A stretch of DNA of 64,000 nucleotides from Aliiruegeria haliotis (GTDB taxonomy: Bacteria > Pseudomonadota > Alphaproteobacteria > Rhodobacterales > Rhodobacteraceae): positions 310,001 through 374,000 of the forward strand of contig NZ_PVTD01000001.1 of assembly GCF_003003255.1 (NCBI RefSeq). The letters run 5' to 3'. A program made the position numbers and the translations under genes. The notes under the pieces are model-generated. The model was not told the origin of the DNA. It saw nothing but the letters and a program-made list of their open reading frames with translations, and searched no databases. The stretch's first letter is position 1; the number at the start of each line of letters is the position of its first letter. This document shows positions 50,319 to 59,630 of this stretch, one piece after another.

Positions 50319-52676
50319 ATGTTTCTCGGACTCGACGGGGTCGAAGTCGGCCTTCTCATCGTCTTCCTGTGCCTGTTCGGCGCAATTCTGTCCGGTTTCC
50401 CGGTGGCCTTCGCCATCGGTGGCGCCGGGATCATTTCCTTCGGGATCATCGCCGCGCTCGACAGCGCGGGGCTGTTGATCCACCAGGCCATCGACACCTC
50501 GTCGGAGGCCTATCGCGACCTTGTGTCCAGCGGCGTCGCGGCCGATTCCATTTCGGTCTTCCGATACCCGGAGTTGCCACGTTACGCCGAGGCCGTCTTC
50601 CCGGGGGGCTGGGAGCAGGCGATGGACCGCAACCTCAGCTTCATCGTCAACCGGATCAACGAGCGTGTGCTGGCCGGTGCCTCGATCGAAACGCTGCTTG
50701 CGGTGCTGATGTTCGTGCTGATGGGCATCACGCTGGAGCGGTCGAAGATCGCCAACGATCTGCTGACCACCATGGCAAAGGTCTTCGGTCCGCTGCCGGG
50801 CGGCCTCGCGGTCTCCATCGTGGTGGTGGGCGCATTCCTCGCTGCGTCGACTGGAATCGTGGGCGCAACCGTCGTGACCATGGGCCTTCTGGCGCTTCCG
50901 ACGATGCTGCGGAACAACTACTCGCCGGAACTGGCGACGGGCGTGATCGCGGCGAGCGGGACGCTGGGACAGATCATCCCGCCGTCGATCGTGATCGTGC
51001 TGCTCGGCACGCTTGCGGGCGACCTCTATTCCGCCGCGCAGGAGGAGCGCGCGCAGCTTGTCGGGTGTTCGGATGCCCTGACCTATCTCGGGGAGCCGGC
51101 GGTTGTCTCTGTGGGTACGCTGTTTCAGGCCGCGCTCGTGCCGGGGATCATGCTAGCTGTGCTATACGGCGCCTATGCGCTTGGCTACGCGATCCTGAAC
51201 CCGGAGAAGGCGCCGCCGGTGCCGATGGAAGGCGGCAGCGACGGCGAGGCCGTGTCCCGTGGCGAGGCGCTGACATGGTTCCTCTTCGTGCCGGTAGCAC
51301 TGATCGCGGGCACCATCCTCATGGGATCCGCGAACCTGATGGGCTCGCAGAACGTCACTGTCGACAGCTTCTCCGATGCCGGTCAGACCGCAAGCCTGCG
51401 CACCAACGTGAGCGAGCAATGCCAGGGCGCGATGATCGAGCTGCACGGCCAGGAGGCCTGGGACGCGGCCATGGCACAGCAGGCCGACATCGATGCCGCC
51501 GGTGGTGTCGAGGAGAGCCGCAAGCTTTCCGAAGAGGAGATCGCCACGCGTCAGGCCGACAAGATCGCCTCCGCGCCGCCGCTCTCCAGCGCCATCGTCG
51601 TGCCCTTCCTGCTCCTGTCGCTGGTGCTTGTCACGGCGCGCGGTGTCTCGCCCACCGCCGATCCGCGCAACCTGTTGATTGGCGGCGCAGGGGTGCTGCT
51701 GGCGCTGGCGGTCGACTGGCTGTTCATCTCGCCGGTCACGTCGCCCGGTGCGACCGTGCTGTGGCTCGCGATCCCGCTGGCGATGGTGCTCTACGGATGC
51801 CGCACGGCGGCCTCCCGCCTCGGCCAGAATGAACTCCTGCGCGTGGTCTTCCCGCCGCTGGTGCTCATCGTGGCCGTGCTCGGCTCGATACTCGGCGGCA
51901 TCACCAACCCCACACCGGCCGCAGCGCTGGGGGCAGGTGGCGCGCTGATGCTGGCCGCTTATCGCCGCCTGGCGGAGGACGAGGGCAAGGGGGGCATCAT
52001 CATCTGGTCCACCTTCGCGATCATCATCATGATCCTCGTGGGCGTGAACTTCGATCTGCGGGTGAACCAGGAAAATGTCAGCTTCGAGAACTGGGCCGCC
52101 TTCCTCGTGGCCAAGGCCGCCTATCTCTATGCGATGTTCGGCATCTTCTACGCCTGCTACGTGCTTTTCGCGAAGGGGGTGCTGAAACCCGTCGTGCGGG
52201 AGACGGCAAAGGTCACGTCTATGGTCTTCACCATCCTGATCGGCTCGCAATTGCTGAACCTCGTGGTGATCTCCTTCGGCGGGGAGCACTACATCCAGCA
52301 GTTCCTGAGAAGCTACGACAGCGAGATCACGGTCTTCCTGATCGTGATGCTGGTGCTGTTCATCCTCGGCTTCGTGCTCGATTTCCTGGAGATCATCTAC
52401 ATCGTCATCCCGATCGTCGGGCCGGTGATCTACGGCGGCACGATGGATCCGAAATGGGTGACGATCATGATCGCGGTGAACCTTCAGACCTCGTTCCTGA
52501 CGCCACCGTTCGGGTTTGCGCTGTTCTACCTGCGCGGGGTCGCGCCGAAAGAGGTCACCACGGGCCATATCTACCGTGGCGTGATTCCCTTCGTGCTAAT
52601 CCAGGTCGCGGGTCTGGGACTGCTGTGGCTGTTCCCCTCCATTGTCACGATCGTGCCGAACCTCATCGGCAACTGA
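50319..52676 (+). CDS. TRAP transporter large permease subunit (DctM family), enlarged
   Basis: A 785-residue DctM, nearly twice the usual 430. DctM blocks are visible: GFPVAFAIGGAGIISFG at the N-terminus, LMGITLERSKIANDLL, STGIVGATVVTMGLLALP, ASGTLGQIIPPSIVIVLLG and, near the end, FILGFVLDFLEIIYIVIP with NLQTSFLTPPFGFALFYLRG. Extra material lies between them: a soluble stretch at about 55-115 and a hydrophilic loop at about 346-425 (QCQGAMIELHGQEAWDAAMA onwards), plus additional membrane segments. The enlargement is shared by a known subgroup with TakP-like binding proteins. An intrinsic terminator follows 22 bp after the stop. Confidence 0.9.
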   Translation: MFLGLDGVEVGLLIVFLCLFGAILSGFPVAFAIGGAGIISFGIIAALDSAGLLIHQAIDTSSEAYRDLVSSGVAADSISVFRYPELPRYAEAVFPGGWEQAMDRNLSFIVNRINERVLAGASIETLLAVLMFVLMGITLERSKIANDLLTTMAKVFGPLPGGLAVSIVVVGAFLAASTGIVGATVVTMGLLALPTMLRNNYSPELATGVIAASGTLGQIIPPSIVIVLLGTLAGDLYSAAQEERAQLVGCSDALTYLGEPAVVSVGTLFQAALVPGIMLAVLYGAYALGYAILNPEKAPPVPMEGGSDGEAVSRGEALTWFLFVPVALIAGTILMGSANLMGSQNVTVDSFSDAGQTASLRTNVSEQCQGAMIELHGQEAWDAAMAQQADIDAAGGVEESRKLSEEEIATRQADKIASAPPLSSAIVVPFLLLSLVLVTARGVSPTADPRNLLIGGAGVLLALAVDWLFISPVTSPGATVLWLAIPLAMVLYGCRTAASRLGQNELLRVVFPPLVLIVAVLGSILGGITNPTPAAALGAGGALMLAAYRRLAEDEGKGGIIIWSTFAIIIMILVGVNFDLRVNQENVSFENWAAFLVAKAAYLYAMFGIFYACYVLFAKGVLKPVVRETAKVTSMVFTILIGSQLLNLVVISFGGEHYIQQFLRSYDSEITVFLIVMLVLFILGFVLDFLEIIYIVIPIVGPVIYGGTMDPKWVTIMIAVNLQTSFLTPPFGFALFYLRGVAPKEVTTGHIYRGVIPFVLIQVAGLGLLWLFPSIVTIVPNLIGN

Positions 52677-52698
52677 CCGCAACCAGAATGCCATTCGG

Positions 52699-52728
52699 AA
52701 AGCCCGGTGCGAAAGCGCCGGGCTTTTT
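52699..52728 (+). terminator. intrinsic terminator of the TRAP operon
   Basis: A 12-bp stem with one G-T pair and a GAAA tetraloop (52699-52710 with 52715-52726), followed by T run to 52728. Confidence 0.95.
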
Positions 52729-53071
52729 CGTGTTCTGGGAGCCGCGATCCTGCGACGCGCGCGGTGACATGGACGGGCGCGGCGGGGACGGATGGCTCGG
52801 CGCCCAATGCACCGCCCGAGAATCGAGCGGGCAGTGTCTGACGTGGTCCGGCGATGGACCACATGCGGTCGCGGCTTAGTGCCGCTGATCCGACCGTTCC
52901 CGGCGATTGTCCTTGCCCGTCGGTGTCAGAGGTCTATCGACGGTCTTGTCCGCGACACCTCGGACCGGGGGCACGGACAGCGGGGACTGCGTCCGCCGGG
53001 GATACCATCGCCTCCAATGCCGATGCCGGGGCCGAGGGGTTCCCTGATCCGGAACAAGTTCGAGCACTCAC
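52729..53071. other. intergenic region upstream of the LpxQ-like gene
   Basis: No gene supported on either strand and no clear promoter pair found. Confidence 0.4.
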
Positions 53072-53785
53072 ATGACCCAATGCCGTTCCCGCCAAGTGCA
53101 CCGCCTGTCAGGCGCCGCCTCGGCCCTTGCGATATCGACTCTTCTGCTGATGCCCGGTGTGGCCCGCGCGGAGATGGTCCTGTCGTTCTACCTCGGCGCC
53201 AACCAGTCGCCCGAGTCCACTGTCGGTTACGATTTCAACCGGGGCGCGGGCGCGGAAACGGCCGATGTCTCCTGGGATGGCGAGGCCTACAAGATGCCAC
53301 CCTATTTCGGCGTTCGCGCCATCTGGTGGCTGGAGTCGCATCCCAACTGGGGCTTCGGCATCGACAATGTGCATGCCAAGATCGCCGCCGACCCGATGCC
53401 CGACGGGTTCAAGGTGCTGGAGTTTACCGACGGCGTGAACATGATCAGCGCCAATGCCCACTACCGCTGGCAGAACCAGAGCACTTTCACGCCCTACGCC
53501 GGTGTCGGCGTCGGCATCACAACCCCGCATGTCGAGGTGACGAATTCCGACGGCACCAGCGAGACCTTCTGGTACCAGTTCGGCGGCGGTTCGGCGCAAG
53601 CGCTGATCGGGCTGGAAGCGGCGATCAATGACCGCTGGAGCGTCTTCGCGGAGGCGAAGCTGGCGAAGTTCTGGATCGATGTGGACCTGCAATACGGCGG
53701 CCGCCTTGAGACGGATGTGCTCAGCCGGCAGGTCGCCATCGGGGTGAACTACACGTTGCAGAAAAACCCGTTCAAACGCAGGTAA
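53072..53785 (+). CDS. outer-membrane beta-barrel protein, LpxQ-like (lipid A oxidase family)
   Basis: A 237-residue exported protein. The first 33 residues are a signal peptide ending PGVARA. The mature part is an eight-stranded-barrel type with alternating aromatic/hydrophobic strands, for example MVLSFYLGANQSPESTVGYD, WEG-like SWDGEAYKMPPYFGVRAIWW, LEFTDGVNMISANAHYRW and TPYAGVGVGITTPHVEV. This layout resembles Rhizobium LpxQ, which oxidises the proximal glucosamine of lipid A in the outer membrane using oxygen. OmpW-like porin-fold proteins are the alternative. A cytochrome c lipoprotein gene starts four bases after its stop. Confidence 0.7.
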   Translation: MTQCRSRQVHRLSGAASALAISTLLLMPGVARAEMVLSFYLGANQSPESTVGYDFNRGAGAETADVSWDGEAYKMPPYFGVRAIWWLESHPNWGFGIDNVHAKIAADPMPDGFKVLEFTDGVNMISANAHYRWQNQSTFTPYAGVGVGITTPHVEVTNSDGTSETFWYQFGGGSAQALIGLEAAINDRWSVFAEAKLAKFWIDVDLQYGGRLETDVLSRQVAIGVNYTLQKNPFKRR

Positions 53786-53789
53786 CGCC

Positions 53790-54683
53790 ATGAGGAACAT
53801 CGGAAAGCTGGCCGCCCTCTGCCTGCTGGTCCTGGCGGGCTGCGCCGGGCAGGAGACGCCCGCGACGTCGGCAGGCGGGGCGCTTGCGGAGGTCTCGCGC
53901 GCAAATGGGGAGGCGATCTTCTGGGCTGGCGGTTGCGCCTCCTGCCATGCCGGGGCGGGCAGGGTATCATCGAAGACGCCGGAACTGGGTGGCGGCGAGC
54001 CGATCCGCAGCGATTTCGGCACGTTCCGGGGGCCGAATATCTCCCCTGACCCCGAGGCCGGCATCGGCGGCTGGTCGCTGGCGCAATTCGACCGGGCCCT
54101 GCGGTCAGGCATCGCGCCGGACGGGCACGCCTACTATCCGGCCTTCCCCTACGATTCCTTTGTCCGGTTGCGGGATCAGGACGTTGCCGACCTCTTTGCC
54201 TTTCTCAAGAGCCTGCCCGTCGTTCCCGGCGAAGTGGCGGGAAATGCCCCGGTGTTCCCTGTGAGCCTGCCTGTCGCGGCGGAGGGGTGGCGGCGCATGT
54301 ACCTGCGGCCGGGGCCGGCGGTGACGCTGGCCGATGCGGGGGCGGAGGTGGCGCGGGGTCAGTACCTCGCCGAGGGGCCGGGGCATTGCGGCACCTGTCA
54401 CACACCGCGCACCCCCCTGGGCGGGGCGCGGCTGTCGCGTTGGCTGGGCGGGGCGGAACTGCTCGACGGCAGCGGCACCGCGCCGAACCTGACGCCGCAT
54501 GAGGATGGTCTTGGCGTCCGCTCCATCGAGGAGATCGTGGAGGCGCTGCATCCTCTCGATCCCGAACTCAACTATTCCGGCATGAACGCGGCAAGGGTGA
54601 ACCTGACCCACCTTCCCGAAAGCGACCTGCGTGCCATCGCCGCCTATCTGAAGGCACTGCCCGCCGTGGCCTCGGCGGAATAG
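53790..54683 (+). CDS. dihaem cytochrome c lipoprotein
   Basis: A 297-residue lipoprotein with lipobox LVLAGC (C18) and two cytochrome c domains. Haem sites are C49-A-S-C52-H53 and C200-G-T-C203-H204. The layout, including GPNISPDPEAGIGGWSLAQF and LRSGIAPDGHAYYPAFPYDSF with FAFLKSLP in the first domain and a similar second domain, is that of the dihaem cytochromes that accept electrons from periplasmic dehydrogenases. Starts four bases after the LpxQ-like gene, so co-transcribed. Its donor is not obvious here. Confidence 0.9.
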   Translation: MRNIGKLAALCLLVLAGCAGQETPATSAGGALAEVSRANGEAIFWAGGCASCHAGAGRVSSKTPELGGGEPIRSDFGTFRGPNISPDPEAGIGGWSLAQFDRALRSGIAPDGHAYYPAFPYDSFVRLRDQDVADLFAFLKSLPVVPGEVAGNAPVFPVSLPVAAEGWRRMYLRPGPAVTLADAGAEVARGQYLAEGPGHCGTCHTPRTPLGGARLSRWLGGAELLDGSGTAPNLTPHEDGLGVRSIEEIVEALHPLDPELNYSGMNAARVNLTHLPESDLRAIAAYLKALPAVASAE

Positions 54684-54883
54684 CGGCCGCGGCGGCCGGT
54701 GGGGCGGGCATGGATGCATCGCTTTCCGCATATCCCCCGCGAGGGGCTTGCCGGCTCTGCCCGCCCGGATGAAACATCGTCACAACCGATTCGGCTGGCC
54801 CGTGGTCACTCCCCCGCGCCGCCGGTATCCCAGCCCGCCCGGACGCACCGCGCGGGGACGCCGAAAACACCGCAGGTACACCG

Positions 54884-55702
54884 ATGTCCAACGCCTTGCC
54901 CACAACCCGTCCGCTGCGGATCCTGATCACCAACGACGACGGTATCAACGCGCCGGGGCTCGAAATCATGCACGCCATCGCCGAGGAGGTCGCTGGCCCG
55001 GACGGCGAGGTCTGGACCGTGGCCCCGGCGTTCGAACAATCCGGCGTTGGCCATTGTATCAGCTACAGCCACCCCACGATGATCGGCCAGCTTGGGGAGC
55101 GCCGCTTTGCCGCCGAGGGCAGCCCGGCCGATTGCGTGCTGGCGGGTGTGCATGACGTCATGAAGGACTCTCCCCCGGACCTTGTGCTGTCCGGCGTGAA
55201 CCGTGGCAACAACTCGGGCGAGAACACGATGTATTCCGGCACCATCGGTGGCGCCATGGAAGGCGCCTTGCAGGGGCTGCCCTCGATTGCCCTGTCGCAA
55301 TACTACGGGCCGGGCAACGTGGATCTGGAAGACCAGTTCGAGGCCTCCGCCGTGCATGGTGCCGCGCTGGTCAAGTCGCTGCTGCAAAAGGCCGACTGGG
55401 GCAGTCGGGGCGGTTACCGCACTTTCTACTCGATCAACTTCCCGCCGATCCCCGCCGCCGCGGTGAAGGGTGTTCTGGCCACCAGCCAGGGCTTCCGCGA
55501 GGGCGTGAAGTTCGCCGTCGAGCCGACCCGCGCCCCGAACGGGCGCCGCTACCTGTGGATTCGCGGCGGCCGGCAGGACCAGCCCTCCGCCCCGGGGACG
55601 GACGTGCAGGCGAACATGGACGGCTATATCTCCGTCACGCCGATGCGCGCCGACCTGACCGCCGGGGATGCGATGGCAAGCCTGAAAGCCGCCATCGAAT
55701 GA
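54884..55702 (+). CDS. surE: 5'/3'-nucleotidase SurE
   Basis: A 272-residue survival protein SurE that hydrolyses nucleoside monophosphates. The metal-binding start [17 protein letters not shown] and [20 protein letters not shown] are intact, and YSINFPPIP is the third family block. The 200 bp before it hold no recognised gene. ATGA overlap with pcm, the classic surE-pcm pairing. Confidence 0.95.
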   Translation: MSNALPTTRPLRILITNDDGINAPGLEIMHAIAEEVAGPDGEVWTVAPAFEQSGVGHCISYSHPTMIGQLGERRFAAEGSPADCVLAGVHDVMKDSPPDLVLSGVNRGNNSGENTMYSGTIGGAMEGALQGLPSIALSQYYGPGNVDLEDQFEASAVHGAALVKSLLQKADWGSRGGYRTFYSINFPPIPAAAVKGVLATSQGFREGVKFAVEPTRAPNGRRYLWIRGGRQDQPSAPGTDVQANMDGYISVTPMRADLTAGDAMASLKAAIE

Positions 55703-56340
55703 CCTGGACGGCCGAACAGAAGATGCGCCTGCTCTTCGCCCTTCGTTCGAAGGGCGTCACCGACAAGCGTGTCCTGACGGCCATGGAGAAGGTCGACCGG
55801 GGGCTGTTCGTGCAGGGGCTCTTTGCCGACCGCGCCTATGACGACACCCCGTTGCCGATCGCCTGCGGCCAGACGATCTCCCAGCCGTCCATCGTCGGCA
55901 CGATGACACAGGCGCTGGATGTGGGGCCGCGTGACAAGGTGCTGGAGCTGGGCACCGGCTCGGGCTACCAGGCGGCGATCCTTGCCCACCTTGCGCGCCG
56001 CGTCTACACCGCCGAGCGTTTCAAGCGGCTGGCAACACATGCGCAGCATCTTTTCGACACGCTCGGCCTGACCAATATCATCACGCTGACCGCCGATTGC
56101 AGCCACGGGTTGCCCGACCAGGCGCCCTTCGACCGTATCATAGTGACCGCAGCCGCCGAAGACCCTCCGGGGCCGCTCTTGGCGCAGTTGCGGGTTGGCG
56201 GTATCATGGTATTGCCCGTGGGCCAGTCCGACGCCGTGCAAACCCTGATCCGGGTGCGGCGGACCGAGGATGGGTACGAGTACGACGAGCTGGGCCCGGT
56301 GCGTTTCGTGCCGCTGCTCGAAGGGCTCGGACGCGAGTGA
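55699..56340 (+). CDS. pcm: protein-L-isoaspartate O-methyltransferase
   Basis: A 213-residue PCMT that repairs damaged Asp/Asn residues. Motifs: [21 protein letters not shown], the SAM loop [27 protein letters not shown], and [14 protein letters not shown]. The start at 55699 overlaps surE by ATGA; the upstream extension of the frame lies inside surE and is not used. Confidence 0.95.
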   Translation: MTWTAEQKMRLLFALRSKGVTDKRVLTAMEKVDRGLFVQGLFADRAYDDTPLPIACGQTISQPSIVGTMTQALDVGPRDKVLELGTGSGYQAAILAHLARRVYTAERFKRLATHAQHLFDTLGLTNIITLTADCSHGLPDQAPFDRIIVTAAAEDPPGPLLAQLRVGGIMVLPVGQSDAVQTLIRVRRTEDGYEYDELGPVRFVPLLEGLGRE

Positions 56341-56424
56341 AGATTGCCGGCGCGGAACCTGCCGCGCCATCCAGACCAGCGGATGCCCCGGAAAGAGGGT
56401 GCCGCGCTTGAGGAGTGAGAGCCG

Positions 56425-57630
56425 ATGCGCCCCAACGCCCGCCCGTCCCTGGGCCTTTGCGCCAGCGTGCTTGTGCTGAGCGCCTGTTCCACCACCAACC
56501 TGGACCTCGACCTGCGGGACGTGGGTCGCGGGTTCGACACCACCTCCGCGGTGCAGGCGACGACGGCATCCCGCCCGACGCCGGACAGCCGGGGGATCAT
56601 CTCCTATCCGAACTACCAGGTCGTGGTCGCGAAGCGCGGCGACACGGTGCAGGATGTGGCCGCACGGATCGGCATCCCGGCCGAGGAGCTTGCGCGCTAC
56701 AACGGTGTGCCGGTTACGGCGGCGCTCAACCCCGGAGAGGTGCTGGCCCTGCCGCGGCGCGTGGCCGAGCCGTCGGCCTCGACCGGTGCGCTCAATGCCG
56801 GAACGGTGGACATCCAGACGCTGGCCGGCGGTGCCATCGACCGTGCGGACGTCGCGGCGCCCTCGGGGGCGACCAGCACTCCGACGCCACGGCCCGCCAC
56901 GCCCAAGGGCAAGGAGCCGGTGCGCCACAAGGTCGAGGCAGGAGAGACCGCCTATTCGATTGCGCGGCTCTACGGCGTCTCTGCCAGGTCGCTGGCCGAA
57001 TGGAACGGGCTCGGCCCGGACCTTGCCGTCCGGACAGGGCAGTTCCTGCTGATCCCGGTCGTGGTACAGGAGAGCGGCGCCGCCGCTGCCGCCTCCACGA
57101 GCGCGACCACGGCACCGGGGCAGGGCAGCCCGACGCCCACGCCGCCGAGCGCCTCCAGCCCGTTGCCCGACGAGAAGACCGAGCCGGCGGTGAAGACCAC
57201 CACGGCCGCCACCGCGACGCCGGCCGGAACACCGGATTCCCCCGACCTCGGCAAGGATGCCACCAAGGCGTCGGCCAGCAATGCGCGGATGACAGCGCCT
57301 GCCAGCGGCTCGATCATCCGCGATTTCCGCAAGGGCCGGAACGACGGCATCGATATCGGCGCGGCAGCCGGATCGCCCGTGGTGGCGGCCGACAGTGGCG
57401 TCGTGGCCGCCATCACGCAGGACACCGACAACGTGCCGATCATCGTGTTGCGCCACTCCGGCGGTATCCTGACGGTTTATGCCAATGTCGATGACCTGAA
57501 GGTCAAGAAGGGGCAGAACGTGAAACGGGGGCAGTCGATCGCAACGGTCCGCGCCAGCAATGCGCCGTTCCTGCACTTCGAGGTTCGCGAAGGGGTCGAG
57601 GCGGTCGATCCGAATGACTACTTGCGGTGA
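56425..57630 (+). CDS. NlpD-like LysM/M23 lipoprotein with degenerate peptidase site
   Basis: A 401-residue lipoprotein (lipobox VLSACS, C21). Two LysM repeats bind peptidoglycan: about 64-109 (VVAKRGDTVQDVAARIGI) and about 167-213 (HKVEAGETAYSIARLYGV). A Thr/Ala/Pro-rich linker leads to an M23 domain (about 292-400). There the usual HxxxD metal site is RNDGIDIG (His replaced by Asn) and YAHL is YANV, while LHFEVR is kept. Such loss is typical of NlpD/EnvC/DipM-type amidase activators, so it probably activates an amidase rather than cutting itself. The surE-pcm-nlpD order supports the name. Confidence 0.88.
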   Translation: MRPNARPSLGLCASVLVLSACSTTNLDLDLRDVGRGFDTTSAVQATTASRPTPDSRGIISYPNYQVVVAKRGDTVQDVAARIGIPAEELARYNGVPVTAALNPGEVLALPRRVAEPSASTGALNAGTVDIQTLAGGAIDRADVAAPSGATSTPTPRPATPKGKEPVRHKVEAGETAYSIARLYGVSARSLAEWNGLGPDLAVRTGQFLLIPVVVQESGAAAAASTSATTAPGQGSPTPTPPSASSPLPDEKTEPAVKTTTAATATPAGTPDSPDLGKDATKASASNARMTAPASGSIIRDFRKGRNDGIDIGAAAGSPVVAADSGVVAAITQDTDNVPIIVLRHSGGILTVYANVDDLKVKKGQNVKRGQSIATVRASNAPFLHFEVREGVEAVDPNDYLR

Positions 57631-57878
57631 ATGCCGCAGTGCAGCAAAATGGAGTGGTAAAGTCGGGAATTCCGGAATAGGACGAAGGGTGACGGCGCGT
57701 TAACCATTTGACTGTGGCGTAACGAGTAAATTGTTTCCCTTCGTTTTTCCGGCCGGGGCTTTGCGCCTGCCGCCCTTCGCAGAGGGGCGGCGCCCCTGTT
57801 GGTTACGCCTTCTGCGCTGCCGCATTTGGCGTGCGTTTTGCCGTAAGAAACGCCGCGTTTTGCCGGCTTGGAATGTGC
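57631..57878. other. convergent intergenic region with a TTAACCAT site and a stem-loop
   Basis: Between nlpD (plus) and the DUF815 gene (minus). It holds TTAACCAT at 57700-57707, a CtrA-like half-site in an unexpected place, and a 7-bp stem (57769-57775 with 57785-57791) that could act as a two-way terminator, though without a strong T run. Confidence 0.4.
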
Positions 57879-58736
57879 CTACGTCAGCGCCACGCCGCGC
57901 CGTCCGGCAAGGTCGGTGAAATACTGCCACGCCACCCGCCCTGATCGAGCGCCACGGGTTGCCTGCCATTCAATGGCTTCGGCGCGCAGCATTTCGGCAT
58001 CGATCCGGACGCCATGGGCATCGCAATATCCCCGGATCATCGCCAGGTACTCGTCCTGCGAGCAGGGGTGGAACCCGAGCCACAGGCCGAAGCGATCGGA
58101 CAGGGAGACCTTTTCCTCCACCGCTTCGGACGGGTTGATCGCCGAGCTGCGCTCGTTCTCGATCATGTCCCGCGGCATCAGGTGTCGACGGTTGGACGTG
58201 GCATAAAACAGCACGTTCTCGGGCCGTCCCTCGATGCCCCCATCCAGCACCGCCTTCAACGACTTGTAGTGCTGATCGTCATGGGAGAAGGACAGGTCGT
58301 CACAGAACAGCAGGAAACGATAATCGGTGGCATCGCGCAGGATCTTCAGCAGCCGGGAGAGCGAGGGCAGGTCCTCGCGCTGCAACTCGACGATCTTCAG
58401 CGCTTCGCCCCGGGACAGAACTTCGGCGTGCACGGCCTTGACCAGGCTCGACTTTCCCATGCCACGAGCGCCCCAGAGAAGGGCATTGTTGGCAGGCAGG
58501 CCGCGTGCGAACTGGACGGTGTTCTCGAGCAGGGTATCGCGTGCGCGCTCGATGCCGATGAGCAGCGAGAGGTCGACACGGTTGACCTTGTCCACCGGCA
58601 GGAGCGCATCCGGGCCGGTCTGCCACACGAAGGCCTCGGCGGCGGAGAAATCCGGTGCCCCGGCGGGCGCCGGTGCCATGCGCTCCAGGGCGGCGGCGAT
58701 CCGGTCGAGCTCATGGGCGGTGAAATCCGTGGCCAT
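57879..58736 (-). CDS. DUF815 family AAA-type ATPase
   Basis: A 285-residue P-loop ATPase of the DUF815 family. Walker A is GARGMGKS (89-96), Walker B is FLLFCDDLSF, and SNRRHLMPRDM and VSLSDRFGLWLGFHPCSQ are family blocks. The function is not established. Its start shares a base with the tatC stop (TGATG), so it is the last gene of tatA-tatB-tatC-DUF815. Confidence 0.9.
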   Translation of the reverse strand: MATDFTAHELDRIAAALERMAPAPAGAPDFSAAEAFVWQTGPDALLPVDKVNRVDLSLLIGIERARDTLLENTVQFARGLPANNALLWGARGMGKSSLVKAVHAEVLSRGEALKIVELQREDLPSLSRLLKILRDATDYRFLLFCDDLSFSHDDQHYKSLKAVLDGGIEGRPENVLFYATSNRRHLMPRDMIENERSSAINPSEAVEEKVSLSDRFGLWLGFHPCSQDEYLAMIRGYCDAHGVRIDAEMLRAEAIEWQATRGARSGRVAWQYFTDLAGRRGVALT

Positions 58737-59620
58737 CAGGCGTTCCCGGCCTCGGCCTCGTCGTCCTCGTCATCCATAAGACCCATCTCCCGCAGCTCGG
58801 CGTTGCGCTTCTTTTCCACGCGGGTGACGAGCAGGATGGACACTTCGTAGAGCGAATAGACGACGACAAAGAGGATCACCTGGGTGATGACATCCGGCGG
58901 CGTGACCAGCGCGGCGAGCACGAGGATGCCGACGATGGCGTATTTTCGCACGCCGCGCAGACCCTCGGCAGAGACCAGCCCGGCCTTGCCCATCAAGGTC
59001 AGCAGCACCGGCAGCTGGAAGCAGAGGCCGAAGGCGATGATGAACTTCAGCAGCAGGTCGAGGCTTTCCCGGACAGACCCGAGGAAAACCGTCCGCAGCT
59101 CGCTGTCCTGCACGTCGTCAGGGATGTTCTCGCCGGTCAGAATTGCGGCGAGCGCAGGAATCGCGTCGGAGAAGCCGATGAAGAAGTTCATCGCCAGCGG
59201 CGTGACGACGAATTGCGCGAAGGCTGCGCCCATCATGAAGAGGACAGGGGACGCGATGAGGAAGGGCAGGAAGGCGTTCTTCTCGGACTTGTAGAGGCCG
59301 GGTGCCACGAAGCGCCAGAGCTGGAAGCCGATATAGGGAAAGGAAAGTGCCAGGCCGAAGATCATCGAGATCCGGATCAGGACAAAGAACTTCTCCTGTG
59401 GCGCGGTGAAGATCAGCTGCGGGTTCTCGCCGCGGGCGCGCAGGATGTCGGCGATCGGTTCGACCAGGAAGTTCAGGATCGGCTCGGCGACGGTGAAACA
59501 GGCCACCATGGCCACCGTGAAGGCCAGCACGGAGCGGATCAGCCGCGTGCGAAGCTCTGCAAGGTGCTCGATCAACGGGGCGGAGCTGTCGTCGATCTCT
59601 TCTTCGGGGCGGTCGCTCAT
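58736..59620 (-). CDS. tatC: Sec-independent protein translocase TatC
   Basis: A 294-residue six-segment membrane protein that recognises twin-arginine signals with TatB. APLIEHLAELRTRLIRS is the conserved N-terminus and FPYIGFQLWRFVAPGLYKSEK the conserved loop. A non-typical insert of about 30 residues (AAILTGENIPDDVQDSELRT) lies in the periplasmic loop between segments 3 and 4, seen in other alphaproteobacteria. The acidic tail ends DDEAEAGNA. The ATG at 59620 is chosen; the longer frame upstream lies in tatB. Confidence 0.95.
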   Translation of the reverse strand: MSDRPEEEIDDSSAPLIEHLAELRTRLIRSVLAFTVAMVACFTVAEPILNFLVEPIADILRARGENPQLIFTAPQEKFFVLIRISMIFGLALSFPYIGFQLWRFVAPGLYKSEKNAFLPFLIASPVLFMMGAAFAQFVVTPLAMNFFIGFSDAIPALAAILTGENIPDDVQDSELRTVFLGSVRESLDLLLKFIIAFGLCFQLPVLLTLMGKAGLVSAEGLRGVRKYAIVGILVLAALVTPPDVITQVILFVVVYSLYEVSILLVTRVEKKRNAELREMGLMDDEDDEAEAGNA

Positions 59621-59630
59621 GCGGTCACGC

